Shown: piece by piece, positions 23,120 to 34,720 of the stretch | How positions within the stretch are numbered: position 1 is the stretch's first letter | Layout: every line of letters starts with the position of its first letter | DNA from: Dichotomocladium elegans | Taxonomy: Eukaryota; Mucoromycota; Mucoromycetes; Mucorales; Lichtheimiaceae | Direction of reading: 5' to 3' | Assembly (NCBI GenBank): GCA_025716815.1 | Contig: JAIXMN010000020.1 | Span: 62,001 to 126,000 of the forward strand | DNA length: 64,000 nt | Notes under the pieces: generated by a model | What the model saw: only the letters and a program-made list of their open reading frames with translations | Database searches by the model: none | Told to the model about the DNA's origin: nothing | Program-made: the position numbers and the translations under genes

Positions 23120-24072
23120 AAAAAAACAGATCGTAAAGAATGTGGGTGGTGGTAGGCCACCAGGACGACCATCAAAGCTAGTCGAGAGCACCGGCAATTC
23201 CTGATTGATTTAATTGATGAACAGCCCTCACTGGTGCTAGATGAGATCATGGCAAGTTTGATGGAGCGGTTTGCCGACCTGGTCATCAAGAAAAGTGCAT
23301 TACACGATTGCATGACCAAAAAATGCAAGATTAGCCTGAAGCGTGGCCTCTTTTCAATCAGTTGAACGAAACAATCCTGAAAAAATCGAAGATCGAGGTG
23401 CTTGGATAACAGAGTAGCTGCAAACCGATATGGACTCTCTGAGCAACTATGTGTTTGTGGACAAAGGCGCGTTGCACGTCAACATGAAGCGTTTATATGC
23501 TTGTTCGAAAAAGGGCTGTCATGCAATTGTCAAGATGCCAAAAATCAGAGTAATGACAATAACCATTCTCGGTGCAATCTCTCCATTTGGTATCGTAAAC
23601 GTTTCGGTGCGGCGTCTAAAGGCAATGGCTCCATCCAAAAGCGTAAAACAGCAGGCAGCAGCAGAACTGTCGACAAAACAACAAACAGGCGTGGAACCGT
23701 CACCGGCCACTACTTTAACTTCCTCTCGAGTACAATGGACGTTCTAGGCAGACACAAATGTTTAAGGACAAATATATTGTGATTGATAATGCGTCTATCC
23801 ACCAACATCAGGACATCTGCAAGCATATAGAAAAACCGTGGATGTCGCTGCATATACCTCCCGCCCTACAGTATTCACCAGAACTGAATCCGATTGAGCA
23901 ATTTTGGTCCATTTGTAAAGGCAAGCTCAAGAGAGAGCAACTTTTGGAAGAAGAGACCTTGACAATCAGGATCCAAATGGCTTGTAATCAGATTCTTATT
24001 GGCGATCTTCGAGGATTTTACAAATATTCTATTGCTAAGCTCGATGATTGCTTCAATAGAAGGCCAATTTAA
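23120..24072 (+). pseudogene. Second IS630/Tc1-like transposase, frameshifted
   Basis: Remnants in order on the plus strand: a GGRPPGRPSK-type basic/HTH segment (~23140), LDEIMASLMERFADLV (~23240), then NYVFVDKGALHVNMKRL (~23440) where the usual D-E has become D-K, GTVTGHYFNFLSSTMD in another frame (~23700), IVIDNASIHQHQDI with the second Asp (~23780) and SPELNPIEQFWS with the catalytic Glu (~23880), closing at a stop at 24072. At least three frame changes make it inactive. It is related to copies A-D by the GTxxGHYxxFLxxTMD spacer but differs clearly in sequence, so it is a separate subfamily. Confidence 0.75.
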
Positions 24073-24129
24073 TGGAATGCTTCTGCACGTTTTGCGCTTT
24101 GGTCATGCGTAATACATTAGCCATGGGTA

Positions 24130-24700
24130 AACTAAACAATTGACAATTGAAAAAAAAAGTTACTCCTTGGCTGCGCAAACATTTATTAGAAAATGGGCGT
24201 TTTGCCGAATACGCATGATGACAAAGCAAATGTCACATGCATTCACGGAAAGTGTCTTCCTTTTGACTCTTTCTCTTTTATACAATTCTCCATTCTGAAA
24301 TGAGCAACCTATTTTTCTACTACGATGGCCAAGATCATGTCGTTGATGAAAAAATATACTCTCTGCAATCCGTTTGTTCTCACACTGAATATCTGCGTAG
24401 CATATCTTGCAGAGATAACTCTGAACTTACTACCACATACATTTCCAAGCGAAAGGATACAGACATTCGGATAACTTTCGCCATCGATGCTCAACAGCTC
24501 CAGAGCCTTCCTTCCCACCTCTTCCGCCATTATTAGCCCAATGGCACACCTAGCTACGTTCTCGGTAATTAAAGAGTAAGAAGGGTGCTGACATTTTCTG
24601 TTGACTAACAGGTATGTCTCCGGCCTTCTTTATCCATGCGACAAATTTTATGTTTTTATGCGACATTGGTAATATTTCACCATTGTCAATCACAAAAAAA
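24130..24700 (+). mobile_element. Internally deleted transposon, copy C
   Basis: It carries the 5' part of copy A (ATGAGCAACCTATTTTTC at 24300, then SLQSVCSHTEYLRSISC) joined at about 24480 directly to the 3' end shared with copy A (CACCTAGCTACGTTC, TTTCTGTTGACTAAC, TTTATCCATGCG). The whole catalytic core is missing, so it is a non-autonomous derivative. Confidence 0.7.
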
Positions 24701-25231
24701 AAATCATGGATGATCGTCCACCCTCCGATTCCACCCTGATTTTCTATAAATATGGAGCCTCTGAGTGAACTTTGAAGGAATTATCTTAATATCAGGGCAG
24801 AGTAAAATCTAAAATGGAGTAGAACTTAGATAAGTCAGATTCGATCCTCACAATTACGTCAATTACGGAATATGCTCTCAAGCACCCAGGCTCGAGCGCT
24901 TTCGTATATCATATTTGTGCAAATGCCGCCGTTACTTGGTAACGGTATGTCCCTTGATATCCAGTAACAAAGGAAGCTAAGCAACTCCCATTCATCCGGT
25001 TTGAGTTTTAAGACAGCTCATTCGTGAGAGCCAATCATACGACAACGATACCGCGACAAGTCTTCGGATCTCTGCTACTTGGAACGATACTACTAGCGGT
25101 ATCCCGCGCCAGTGAGCCGGCCGATGTCGGATAACTATGACACAACAAAGTGTACCAACGATAAAACCAAAGCGTTCCTCAGTATCAGTGCAATTGTTGT
25201 TACGGGATGACACCATTGCAGCAATTCCTGA
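24701..25231. other. Intergenic, nothing recognised
   Basis: No family match and no convincing reading frame on either strand. Confidence 0.4.
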
Positions 25232-25670
25232 TCATTGACGCGGTGGGAGGGTTGGGCCCGCGTACAGTTCAGGTTCGGGAAGTCCGATGGACTCCCCCAA
25301 ATTGTATGGAACAGTTGTGATATACAATGTACAATTATAGATGATATGCACCATATACTGGTTCTTCATGAAAATCCAGCTGCCCGCTGATATTTGAATT
25401 GACCGGCCATAGCCTGTCAATTCATATCATTTCTCAAAAATATACCGGTATAGCAAAAAAAGTATAAGACCGGTATATCGCGCGACTACTATAGTCGTCA
25501 TGGAGACGTCTCCAGAACTCCTTCTCATATGGCATTTGCCACTGGCCCTCGTCCGTTGAGATGCGGTCCCAAACATGCGCAAGCATGTCGTCCTCATCTG
25601 GTCTTTTTTTCGCAGCTCCAGATGAGGCGTTGGCATTGCCAATGATGCTGGTGTTTTTAGTCTTGGACAT
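25232..25670 (-). CDS. Hypothetical small protein, model uncertain
   Basis: A frame starting at ATG 25670 reads MSKTKNTSIIGNANAS, then a folded-looking, charged segment with DDMLAHVWDRIS and MPYEKEFWRRLHDDY, followed by SSRAIYR. The composition looks coding rather than random. A possible second exon after a TTGACAG acceptor near 25420 encodes GSWIFMKNQYMVHIIY and ends at 25232 with ELYAGPTLPPRQ. The junction donor is unclear (about 25460) and I know no family for it. It may be a real small gene or a relic. Confidence 0.3.
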
Positions 25671-26879
25671 TTAGAAGTAGTAGGTTCCAGGGTGGAATTG
25701 AAAATAGAAAAAAAAAAGATAGGAAGTCTAGCTATGTTTAGGAAAGAAGCATCTTGGTGAATAAAGTAGAAAAACCCAATGGAAAAGCACCAAACAACTA
25801 AGAAGCAATAATGCTTTCCCCACGTATTTAAACCCCGCTGCATCGCTATGTGAGCATTACAGTTAAAACGTAGTCCTGGTTTATTTTTCAACCCTCTTGA
25901 CTACCCTCCCACCGTCCCCGCAGATGATGTCAACGTTTCCGAGAGCAAGCAAGATCCACAGTTTAACGGATTTGTTGGTGTCTGCCACAAGTCCTTAACG
26001 CTCGACGGCGTCCCCAGGCTTTATTGTCACTTGCATGATCTTTGGCGCTGGGATCATAGCCTGCTGGTGGTCTCTACTATTTTGGCTTATACAATTCACT
26101 CAACCCCACACTTGCAGAAAGATTCCACAATACTGTCTTAGCTATCTTCCTACTAGAGTGGACTGTTGCCGCTGATGTTGATTGGGGTCATGTTCTATCA
26201 GTTCTGTCCGTCTCCGCAACCCCCCTCTCTATGCTGTTTAGGTGATCGTCGCCGGAAACAGCACCAAATCACTCTTTCCAGAAGCATCGATTCAGATATT
26301 CTACTGCGTCCCTGCTCTCGCCAATTTCTTTGTCTGATTACGACCATCTTCAGACGATGGCTTCCTTGGCGAGAAGTCTCTTGTGTTTTTTTTTCCGGGA
26401 TGCTCTACCACGCGCGCTCGCCCCGGCCTGGCTGTCGAATATACTGTAGTATGTTCTTCCTCGCCCGAAAATAGTCATCATATAACTCCCGCTACACCTT
26501 GTGCTGCAATATAGGATTTCATGTAAATATATACGTTCAGATGGAGGCAGAGCAACAATAAAGAATTCCCTTTCAAGACTTGATGGAGAGTTTCATTTTA
26601 GGTTCCGCAGAGAATCACCTGCCAACCTTGTTAAAAGGCGCTTTCCTTTCTTAACTCGATATCAAAAAAAAAAGACAGCTCGTTCGTTTTCGTACCCATC
26701 GACTCTTTCACGCACAGGTAAAGTGCTTAGCTTGTCATTTATGTAACCTTCCATTACTGATGCTCACTTTAACTGCTTATCCATAGATCTCGTCTTTCCT
26801 CACCTTCGCTTTTTCTCTTGTGCCCAGAAAATAGAGGCAGCTCCAACACAGGCTAACCTCCCATCTTGCAAGAAAAATA
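25671..26879. other. Intergenic, upstream of the GATA gene
   Basis: About 1.2 kb. CT-rich tracts (26770-26830) just before the GATA start look like a promoter/5' UTR. No gene is supported. Confidence 0.45.
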
Positions 26880-27968
26880 ATGTCGTTCATCGCGCGGCCA
26901 AGAACGAATAGTGACATTTCATCAAGCACCCATCTAAGCCGCGGGTAAAATTGCACTTCCTAAATCTCGCCACGATGAACTTACTTTCTGTCGATATAAA
27001 GCGTTTGGGGTGCGGATCTATTCCAGCGTTATCAGCTGCCTCCATCAACAGGAACCGCAGATTCTGATTCCCACCGGGTGGAATACGACTACTTGGGTGT
27101 TTCGTTACTAACACATGGATCTCAATGCGTACTTCATGCCGCCTTTTATGAGGTCAAAGAGATCCATGGCCCGGAGCGAGCAATGAGCATCGACCATGAA
27201 GGCATGGTCGAGTATATGGAAGATGCTCTTTCCCCGCTCTCCCCCGCATCTGAAGCACCATTAGTTATGGACGACAAACGCGCTTTATTTTCCCCTCCCA
27301 TGGCACTACCACCTAAGAAGCGACGGCGCCACAAGATTCTTCGTCATGATATTATCTTCTGTCTCTTCGACCCGCCTGCCGATCCGCCTTGCCTGCCTTG
27401 CCCCAACCTGGATTATTTCCTGTTTCCTCACGACGCTATCACAGAAGCCATCAACGAAACTCCGCCCTTGGACGTCAGTAATTGGGAGTTGTGGGTTGGT
27501 GTTGCGCCTTAGTTGTCATTCCAACAAACAGAAGCAATAGGTGTTCTTCTCATATCATGCCGACGTCGAAGAGCGCAGACCCTATGCCACGAAGTTAGAA
27601 GAATTCGCTGCTGTGTGCAGCTCGGCGGCGCATTGTCGCTCATCAACAAACCCTGAAGATGCTCGATCCAAGGTTGTCAACATGCGCATGTCAGGAGTGT
27701 CACAGCGACTCTACCATGCAATTAAGCAGTCTGTTTATGAATTTGAAGCCTTATGCGATAAAATGGTGCAATTGGTAAAGGAGTATAAAGCTCGAGGCAA
27801 AGAAACCTTGCTAAGGGTCGCTATACTTTTGCTGACAAAACATCTCTCCTTCCCTCCACTGCACCATAAACAGATGAAGTTTCACACACAGCAAACGACT
27901 GGGATTAGAGCAGCGGCCTGCCCTTCATCTCCACCCTTTTTATCTCGTCCTATACCGAGACCAGCGGA

Positions 27969-28000
<32 letters not shown>

Positions 28001-28892
28001 CACAACCTCGTCCACCGTTACTATCGCCGATACCAACAGAGCCTGCTGGCGCTGCCGCTATGAGGGTGGATCCTCAGTCAGAATGGGAGGAAATGTTGAA
28101 TGCCACATCACGCACCGCTTTTGAGCAGAGGCTTGCCATCGAAGATAAGGGTAGGCACAGTCGTCTCACTCGAGTGATGACAACGAATCGCTCATTTTTG
28201 ACACAGAAGATGAGCAGCAACGCCCTCCCAAACAGCATGCGCGCTCTGCGAGTGCCGGAAGTGCAGTAAAAAAGTGCTTGTATTGCGGATCAAAGAGCAC
28301 TCCCATGTGGCGCAGGGGGCCCCAGGGTGCAGGTACATTGTGTAATGCGTGCGGTGTAAAGTGGAAGCATGGAAAGATCCTGTCGGGAATGGGCAGCAGT
28401 AGTAACAGCAACAGCAATGATGCCGCTGCTGGTACAGTTGCGGGCGCAGTAACTACTATTCCGTCGATCGCCACGAATACGTCGATCCTGTCTCCCATGA
28501 TATCAAAGGATACTGGTCGGAGAGCAAGTGAAAAGAGGAGGAAAAAATCGACAGGGTCGATTAAGAGAAGCAATGGCAAGTCGCTGACTACAATTCAGAG
28601 GATGAGTGATGATGATATGGAGAGCAATATTGCTGCTGCACAGAATCTGAGTATCAATGATAACAAATCGGCATTTGCGGTTCCGTGGCCCCGAGATCCG
28701 TCAACATCTCATTTGGCACACAGTTTGTCGTCGTCGTCGTCGCCGTCGCCTGCAAGGACTTCGCCGCCGCTCTCGGTCATTGTGCAGCATAGGCGACATA
28801 CGGTTGACATGGCAAGTCTTTCGGATGCGCCATTTGCGGGTGTCGATGCTGTAGAAGCAGCAGCCGTCTTGACACTTTTGAGGCGGAGTTGA
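26880..28892 (+). CDS. GATA-type zinc-finger transcription factor
   Basis: Model: exons 26880-26944, 27002-27494, 27541-27816, 27874-28150 and 28207-28892 (598 residues). One GATA finger at about residues 394-419: CLYC, an 18-residue loop containing TPMWRRGP, then CNAC, followed by [10 protein letters not shown]. The 18-residue loop makes it a type IVb finger, the class of white-collar-2 and several yeast GATA factors. It binds GATA-like DNA in the nucleus. N-terminal part: [10 protein letters not shown], a basic PPKKRRRHK stretch (possible nuclear signal) and a helical region near [20 protein letters not shown] do not see a PAS domain. The intron 27817-27873 is a multiple of three and could be retained. 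The C-terminus is serine/proline-rich. Confidence 0.85.
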
Positions 28893-29175
28893 TTCAGCAC
28901 ATCCATGCACCCATTTGTTCCCAACTTACCTTTTGCCCTTACCTTTCCTCCCCTACGTTCGTTGTCATTTCAGAATATGTAAATAGCTTCTATCACTTCA
29001 TCTGCGTGTGTGTGTGTGCGTGTGTGTGTCTGTGCGTGTGTGTGTCTGTGCGTGTCTGTGTATCTGGTCTACTTTCTTTGTATAATGCAGCAAGAATAAA
29101 TTATTGGATATGTATTGAAGAAAGCAAGAAATCAATCGTACGTACAGACAAGTAAGTTGAGAAAACAAAAGTTAT
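28893..29175. other. Convergent 3' region with a TG microsatellite
   Basis: It separates the 3' ends of the GATA and kinase genes. A TG/CG dinucleotide run occupies 29003-29062. Confidence 0.8.
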
Positions 29176-31716
29176 TTATACAATGCCGGAGGACTTGGAA
29201 GATGCGAATACACCACTCACCCATCCGGTCGCTAATTTATACACTTTGGATGAGCCTCTGATATTCGAGAACTTGAGAGCGACGATCCGCCGGTCCTGGG
29301 ACGCGATCGAAACGGCCTCAATTGAAAAAACAGCGGTGCCTTCCTCAGAGGGTTGATCGCCTGAGCGGGCCAGCATGGCGGCGTTGGCTTTTTCTCGCTC
29401 GGCGACAGGAGTAGTAATAGCACCATGGGGATGGTTACCATTGCTAGCCAGACTGTGCGGTGCCGCAGAAGAGTTAATCTGGATCGAGTTTGACCAGATC
29501 CAGGGAGGCTGGCCAGAACCACTACCGCCAAAGATGCCGCCTAACCCGCTGCCACCGTGATAATTGAGCATCGGCAGAGAAAATCGTTTGAGCCTGCCTG
29601 CCCAACTATGGTCACTTAGAAGACTACTATTGCTCTGATGATCGGATGGATGTCGATTTGGTTGTTGTTGAGTGTCATTGAGTTTGCTGGGATCTTCGCG
29701 ATAGTTACGCAATGTGAGGACACACACGAGTTGGCTTTTTGATTCGTGCCGATAGGCTATGCCGAATAACTCGCATGCAGACCTGACGAGAAGGATGAGT
29801 TCGTGCTCGTCCTGCTGAGGTGTAGAGGACGGGTGGTGGGAGCGTGATGATGGAAGGGTCATATCATCCAAGGATGAGACCGCGGTTGTGGAAGAGACCG
29901 CACGTACATTACACTCGATTGTGTAGTAGTTGATCTGATCTTTTCCGGACTTTCTATACAAGGATGAAAAGTTGAGGGTTGAGGTTGTTTTCCGAAGCCT
30001 GGTGCTGCTGAACCTCTTAAAGAGGTGCTGAAGAGGAGACCTTGTGTCCATCACATGGCTTGCGCGAAGGGGACGTAGCCGCACCTGGTTGATAATCACC
30101 CGCATCTCATTGTAGAGACTGGCGCGCATCACTTCCTTCATTCTTATATTGTCTTCAACATTAGCCGAATGAGAAATCGAGCCTGTAAAGTAAACAGAGG
30201 CGTTGATAGGGTGATAAATCACCGTCTTGCGCGTCGAATAACCTCGGCGCTTTTCATCCTCCATGTCTTTATAGTATTGCCGTCGCAGCCGTTCGCGCTC
30301 GATGCGCATGCGGACCACCTCTTCGGGATCTGTGTTGTTTGTGGCGGCTGAAAAGGGCGAGTCAAGCCGGCCGTGGTCGCTCAGCCACAGGTCATCCCCC
30401 AGGACCTGGCGAACATCGAGCCGTTTCCGCCGCTCAAGTGTAAGGCATTTTCGGATAGTCATCTTTAGATCGTTACTCAGATGATCTGGAAATGAGTAAT
30501 TGGCGCTCACAACATCCTTTTTGAGCTGACCAACGGCTAAAGACGATACGAAGCACGAACTGAGCACCGGGTTTCACATGAAACGTTCCCTTAAAGCTTA
30601 CTCTTAGCGTGACCAAATGGATCAAGGCCTGTGGTCATTCGGAAGAGGAGAACACCAAGGCACCAGCAATCAATTTCCGGGCCTACATAGTGTCGTCCTG
30701 TGATGATCTCTGGGCTGTAATACAGCATTGATCCTAATCGTGTATAGGAAGGAATGGGATATGTGTGTGTTTGTTTGTGTCACTAATCGACTGAATAGAA
30801 CTTGCCACGCGAATATTGCCCAATGAAGGAGAAAGTAAAAATTACCACAGATTGTTTTCAGACGTTGTGACCCGAATCGGTTCCCCAAACCGAAATCTGC
30901 AAGCTTGGCTTGACCATCTGCCGTCAGCAGCACGTTGGGTGTCTACAGATCCATTGGAGGGGGGGGGGAGAGAGGGACGAGCGATGACTTTTTCGTGCCG
31001 CGCAAGCCTCTCCGTCTCCTTTGTTCCCTTTATCTCGATCCTACCTTGAGATCCCGGTGGACAACATAGCGCGAATGACAATAGTCGATGGCGCCCACAA
31101 TCTGACGAAATATATTCCGAGCCTCGTGCTCAGATAATGCGTGGCTGGGGATCTGTTGCTGTAGATACTCATCTAGATTGACACCACGGACGTACTCCAT
31201 CACCAGGTACAGAGAATCGGCCGTCTCAAACGTCTCGTAAAGATGTACAATGTTGGGGTGGTCTAATGCTTCCATCAACTCGATTTCACGAACAAGCCTC
31301 GACATTACTCGATAGCTGTGCATGCGTTTATCAATAATCTATAGAAAATAACAAAAAGAATTCAATAATCCCAAAAGTAAAGCTCTCTCGTTCTTTCACC
31401 ATTGCGTATTATTTATTACCTTAACGGCATACTTCTCCCCGGTCAGGTAATGCTGTGAAAGCATCACTTTGCTAAATTTACCGTGGCCGATCTCCTCAAA
31501 AAAGATATATTCTCCAATCCCATTCAGTGCCTGGTCCGGGTTTGGAGGGGGTAGTATCACTGATGGCGCCGCTGTTTCCGCCGGACCCACTCCAGTGGCT
31601 GGCGCGGGCACCGGCACCGACGCTTTTGACCATGTGGCAGCGGTCTGAGCACCACTACTACTCCTGTTATTTTTTCTCGGAAGGGGTGACTGTTGCTTTT
31701 CGGGTTCAGGCGTAGC

Positions 31717-31754
<38 letters not shown>

Positions 31755-31833
31755 CTAGTGTGGGATTTAAGTGAGCCTTGCTCGATCTTCGCCATTTGGA
31801 GCGGAATTGATCTGCAACTTGGCGCAATGGCAT
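29176..31833 (-). CDS. CAMK/SNF1-like serine/threonine protein kinase
   Basis: Exons on the minus strand: 31420-31833, 31045-31338, 30846-30942, 30602-30733 and 29176-30536 (765 residues). Glycine loop IGHGKFSKV, ATP lysine in KYAVKVI (K138), HRDLK (232-236) with N239, DFG (252-254), and MLYYSPEIITGRHY in place of the usual APE. The catalytic loop reads HRDLKTPN instead of HRDLKPEN; Asp and Asn keep their spacing, so activity is likely. After the C-lobe come a long basic linker and a C-terminal region (NYYTIECNVRA ... VFSIEAVSI ... VYKLATGWVSGV) that resembles a KA1 lipid-binding domain interrupted by low-complexity sequence. This suits a MARK/KIN/GIN4-type kinase at the membrane. The N-terminus has a threonine run from an ACT repeat (31718-31753). 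Confidence 0.88.
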
Positions 31834-32617
31834 GTTCGAGGGTGGAGAACAAAACGTGATAAAATGTATACAAGTGCGTAGGGGAAAAGAAGGAAAGAAA
31901 GAGAATGAGAAGAAATGGTGGCTGTTGTTATGACACAAAAGGAGAAGATTTGGGAGAGGGGGGGAGATAACAATTGAGCTAAATAAGCAACGAGTAAGTA
32001 AATGTGAGAACAATGTTGTGCATGTGCTAAAAATGGATATTTGATCGACGATCCCATTCAGCAATTGTACAACAATCACTGTTTCGCCACACTTGTCTCT
32101 CTCTCTCTCATGCTCCTGTACACTGCTAGGTCGGACATGTGAATCGGTATCAACATGTCATCGTGCTTATTGATATTTATTTACAAGCTCCATTAAAATA
32201 AATAAGGAGACAGAAGGGGAGGGGTTAAAGGAGTCGGTCTGCTAAAAAAACTTTTACTATTACTTCTATGATTATTTGTGAACGTCGATGGTCTCTCTCC
32301 CGCTACAATTAATAAAAAAAAATTCTGGTATATGTCGAAAGGTAGTCTGTTATCTAGACAGCAGAAGAGAAGAAGAAAAACAAATGAAGGCTGACTAAGG
32401 AGAATGTAGGAGATGCAGTGATCCTCCCATCGTCAGTGGTAGATAGATGTTCGCTATCGTAGATATTTATTCTCCTGCTTGCTCCTGCTTCGTGACGCTG
32501 CTAAGTTGTTGTTATTGTTGCTGCTGCTGATGCTGCTGATGTTGCTGCTGCTGCTGCTGATGCTGCTGATGCTTGCATCCACATATACATGTACTGTAGG
32601 TGCTGCATGTTAGTCCA
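31834..32617. other. Intergenic, kinase promoter and ankyrin-gene 3' flank
   Basis: It holds a CT-rich kinase leader on the minus strand and an imperfect CTG/ATG repeat (about 32506-32573) that lies just past the ankyrin-gene stop codon, probably in its 3' UTR. No gene is seen. Confidence 0.5.
32506..32573. repeat. CTG/GTT trinucleotide repeat
   Basis: An imperfect CTG tract with TGA/TGT interruptions, located 3' of the ankyrin-protein stop codon. Confidence 0.85.
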
Positions 32618-34645
32618 TCAGAATAGACCTTCATCTTGGTTTCCGTCGGCAAAAAACATGCCGAATCCGTTCTTGGCTAACCGGTTCTCCAGTCGTGCTT
32701 TTCCGGTCTCCTCGTCGCGCTTCTTATCCATCTTTTTGGCCGTGAGAGCTCCCACGCCTTTAAGATAATCAACCAGTCGACGTTGCCCTGCTGATTTGGC
32801 CAGGTCCAAGGGTGTGCCCAATTTGTGAGGGATATATGCATTCACATTGCACCCGCAACGCTCAATTAATAGAGTCATTACTTCGAGACGCCCGTGCCGT
32901 GCAGCCCAATGAAGCGGCAGCTCACCCCGGTTATCCGGCTGGTCCACCGGAATCTGACAGGTGCGCGCCAGGTAGGAGACCAAATCCGTATGACCTGATG
33001 CGCATGCGTAGTGCAGCACCGTTGCGCCTATTTTAATAAGAAAAAAAAGGAGACGCACCATGAGAGTCCCAAGTGATGATACCATCTCCTTGCATATATC
33101 CGCGCTCGTGCCCTCTCTCTCTATATATCTTCTATTTTCCGTTCAGCTCCTCTTTGTTCTTACCATCACTATCTTGTTCAAGGTTTAGACCACCTTGAGT
33201 TACGGTTACTACATATTCAACAACTGCAGCATGACAGTTTTCTGCAGCAACATGAAGGGCCGTCTTGTTCTTGATACCCGCGCCCCGAGCAGCCATCAAA
33301 TCGCCGCCTGCCTGTACAAGTTTTTGAAGACCAGCCAACCAGCCGACCGAGGCAGCAAGATAACAGGGTGTCACCTATAGAAGAGCAACGTAGAAACAAT
33401 AAGGATACGGCTAACAACTGCCTTCTCGGGTAAGGTGAGTAGACAAGGTACTTTATCATCTTCCGTATGACTAAGAGTCATGGCATTTGGATTTGCTCCC
33501 TGCTGCAGCAAAAGGTCGAGCGGCGTAGACGCTTTGGTCACGACAAGGGCATGAACCATGCCATAGCCGTACTTTATCGGGTTCGAGGACGCGGATGCGG
33601 CCTGTTTGGCAGTATTGGGCGAGCCACCACGACGCAGAAAATTAGTGATCGTCTTTTCGACAGTCACGTCGCTCCCCTTGTGCTTCGCAAGCGTATCCCA
33701 CAGACCGTCGGATCCACCAAAGATAAGAGGATCAACACGCCGCTGCTGGATCAGCGCCTCGCCCGTGTAGCCATTCGCTGACGTGCTAGAACGAACCGGG
33801 GTCATAGATACAGAATGAATCGATGATGCAGGTGTCATCATCATCATCGCAGCTGGTTTCCGGCGCATACTGCCCGTAATCGATTTAGAGTCATCGTTTA
33901 TACGTGTCACAGATGGAATCGGATCAGTCGGTAAACCTGATGTTGTGCCTTGCACGAGCCAATACTGCGAAGTCATCGACACCGACGAGGCCATGGACGA
34001 GCCGGAACACGACGGCGACCGAGATGCAACGGCTGTCTCTTTGCTCTGTCCCTGCGAATGGTCCATGGTCAGATCATAAACCGGAGACTGTACATCCGGA
34101 GATGGGATAAGCGACGTGCTGTGGGTTGATAGGTAAGAATTCGTGAGCATGGGCTGCTTGGCCGGTCGTCCGGGTGATAATGATGATGATTCAGATTCGA
34201 TTGCGCAGGAGGGCCCCTCTCCTTGAGTGTGATATTGTTGTTGCTGCTGCTTCTGCGGCGGCGGCCTTGGCTCGTCTAGTTGTTGTTTGTTCGCCTCGCA
34301 CTGAAGTCGAAAGAACTGCATTTCGCGAACAGCCTTTTCATATCTGCGCTGGTGTTCCATTGACGAACGGCGTAGTGCTTCGTTTTCATCCTCGAGAATT
34401 TGGGAACGCTGCTGTAACATTGAGATTAACCGCTCGTGATCATTTACCAAACGTCGCATTTCGCAGCGCATCCCATGGCGCAATTCCGCAGGTTCAACTT
34501 TTTGCAGAAGTTCATAGAGAAGCTCTTTTGGACTTCGGATACCAAGTCGGTCGTCTTTATCAGATAAAAAAGTACCTCGCGTGTCATTAAGCATGTCGTT
34601 CAGACTTGAAAATGAGGCGGAAGGAGGTATAGAAAAGGACAGCAT
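32618..34645 (-). CDS. Coiled-coil and ankyrin-repeat protein
   Basis: Exons on the minus strand: 33419-34645, 33164-33374 and 32618-33027 (615 residues). The start at 34645 (MLSFSIPPSASF) is chosen because a TATA-like AAATATAAAG lies about 65 bp upstream. A coiled coil covers about residues 50-115 (HERLISMLQQRSQILEDENE, then a basic heptad region), followed by a Q/S/T-rich linker. Several ankyrin repeats follow: TPLDLLLQQGANPNA, VTPCYLAASVGW, KTALHVAAENCH, ATVLHYACASGHTDLV, ELPLHWAARHGRLEVM and GTPLDLAKSAGQ. It is probably a scaffold for protein-protein contacts; no enzymatic domain. The first intron has two in-frame donors (GTTGTT, or GC at AAG/GCAGTT). Confidence 0.85.
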
Positions 34646-34710
34646 CTTGAGTATGTGGTGTGCAGAAGAAGAAACTTTTCCCAAGTGGGAATTAACCAAA
34701 AGCGAGCCGC

Positions 34711-34720
34711 TTTATATTTG
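34711..34720 (-). promoter_or_regulatory. TATA-like box of the ankyrin-protein gene
   Basis: On the minus strand it reads CAAATATAAA, 66 bp before the chosen ATG. Confidence 0.5.

Noticed and set aside
26880..28892. Identification of the GATA factor as white-collar-2
   Set aside because: The finger class fits, but no PAS domain is visible in the N-terminal part, so only the general family is stated.
32506..32573. Polyglutamine/histidine coding tract on the minus strand
   Set aside because: It lies past the stop codon of the ankyrin protein and no other gene frame uses it.
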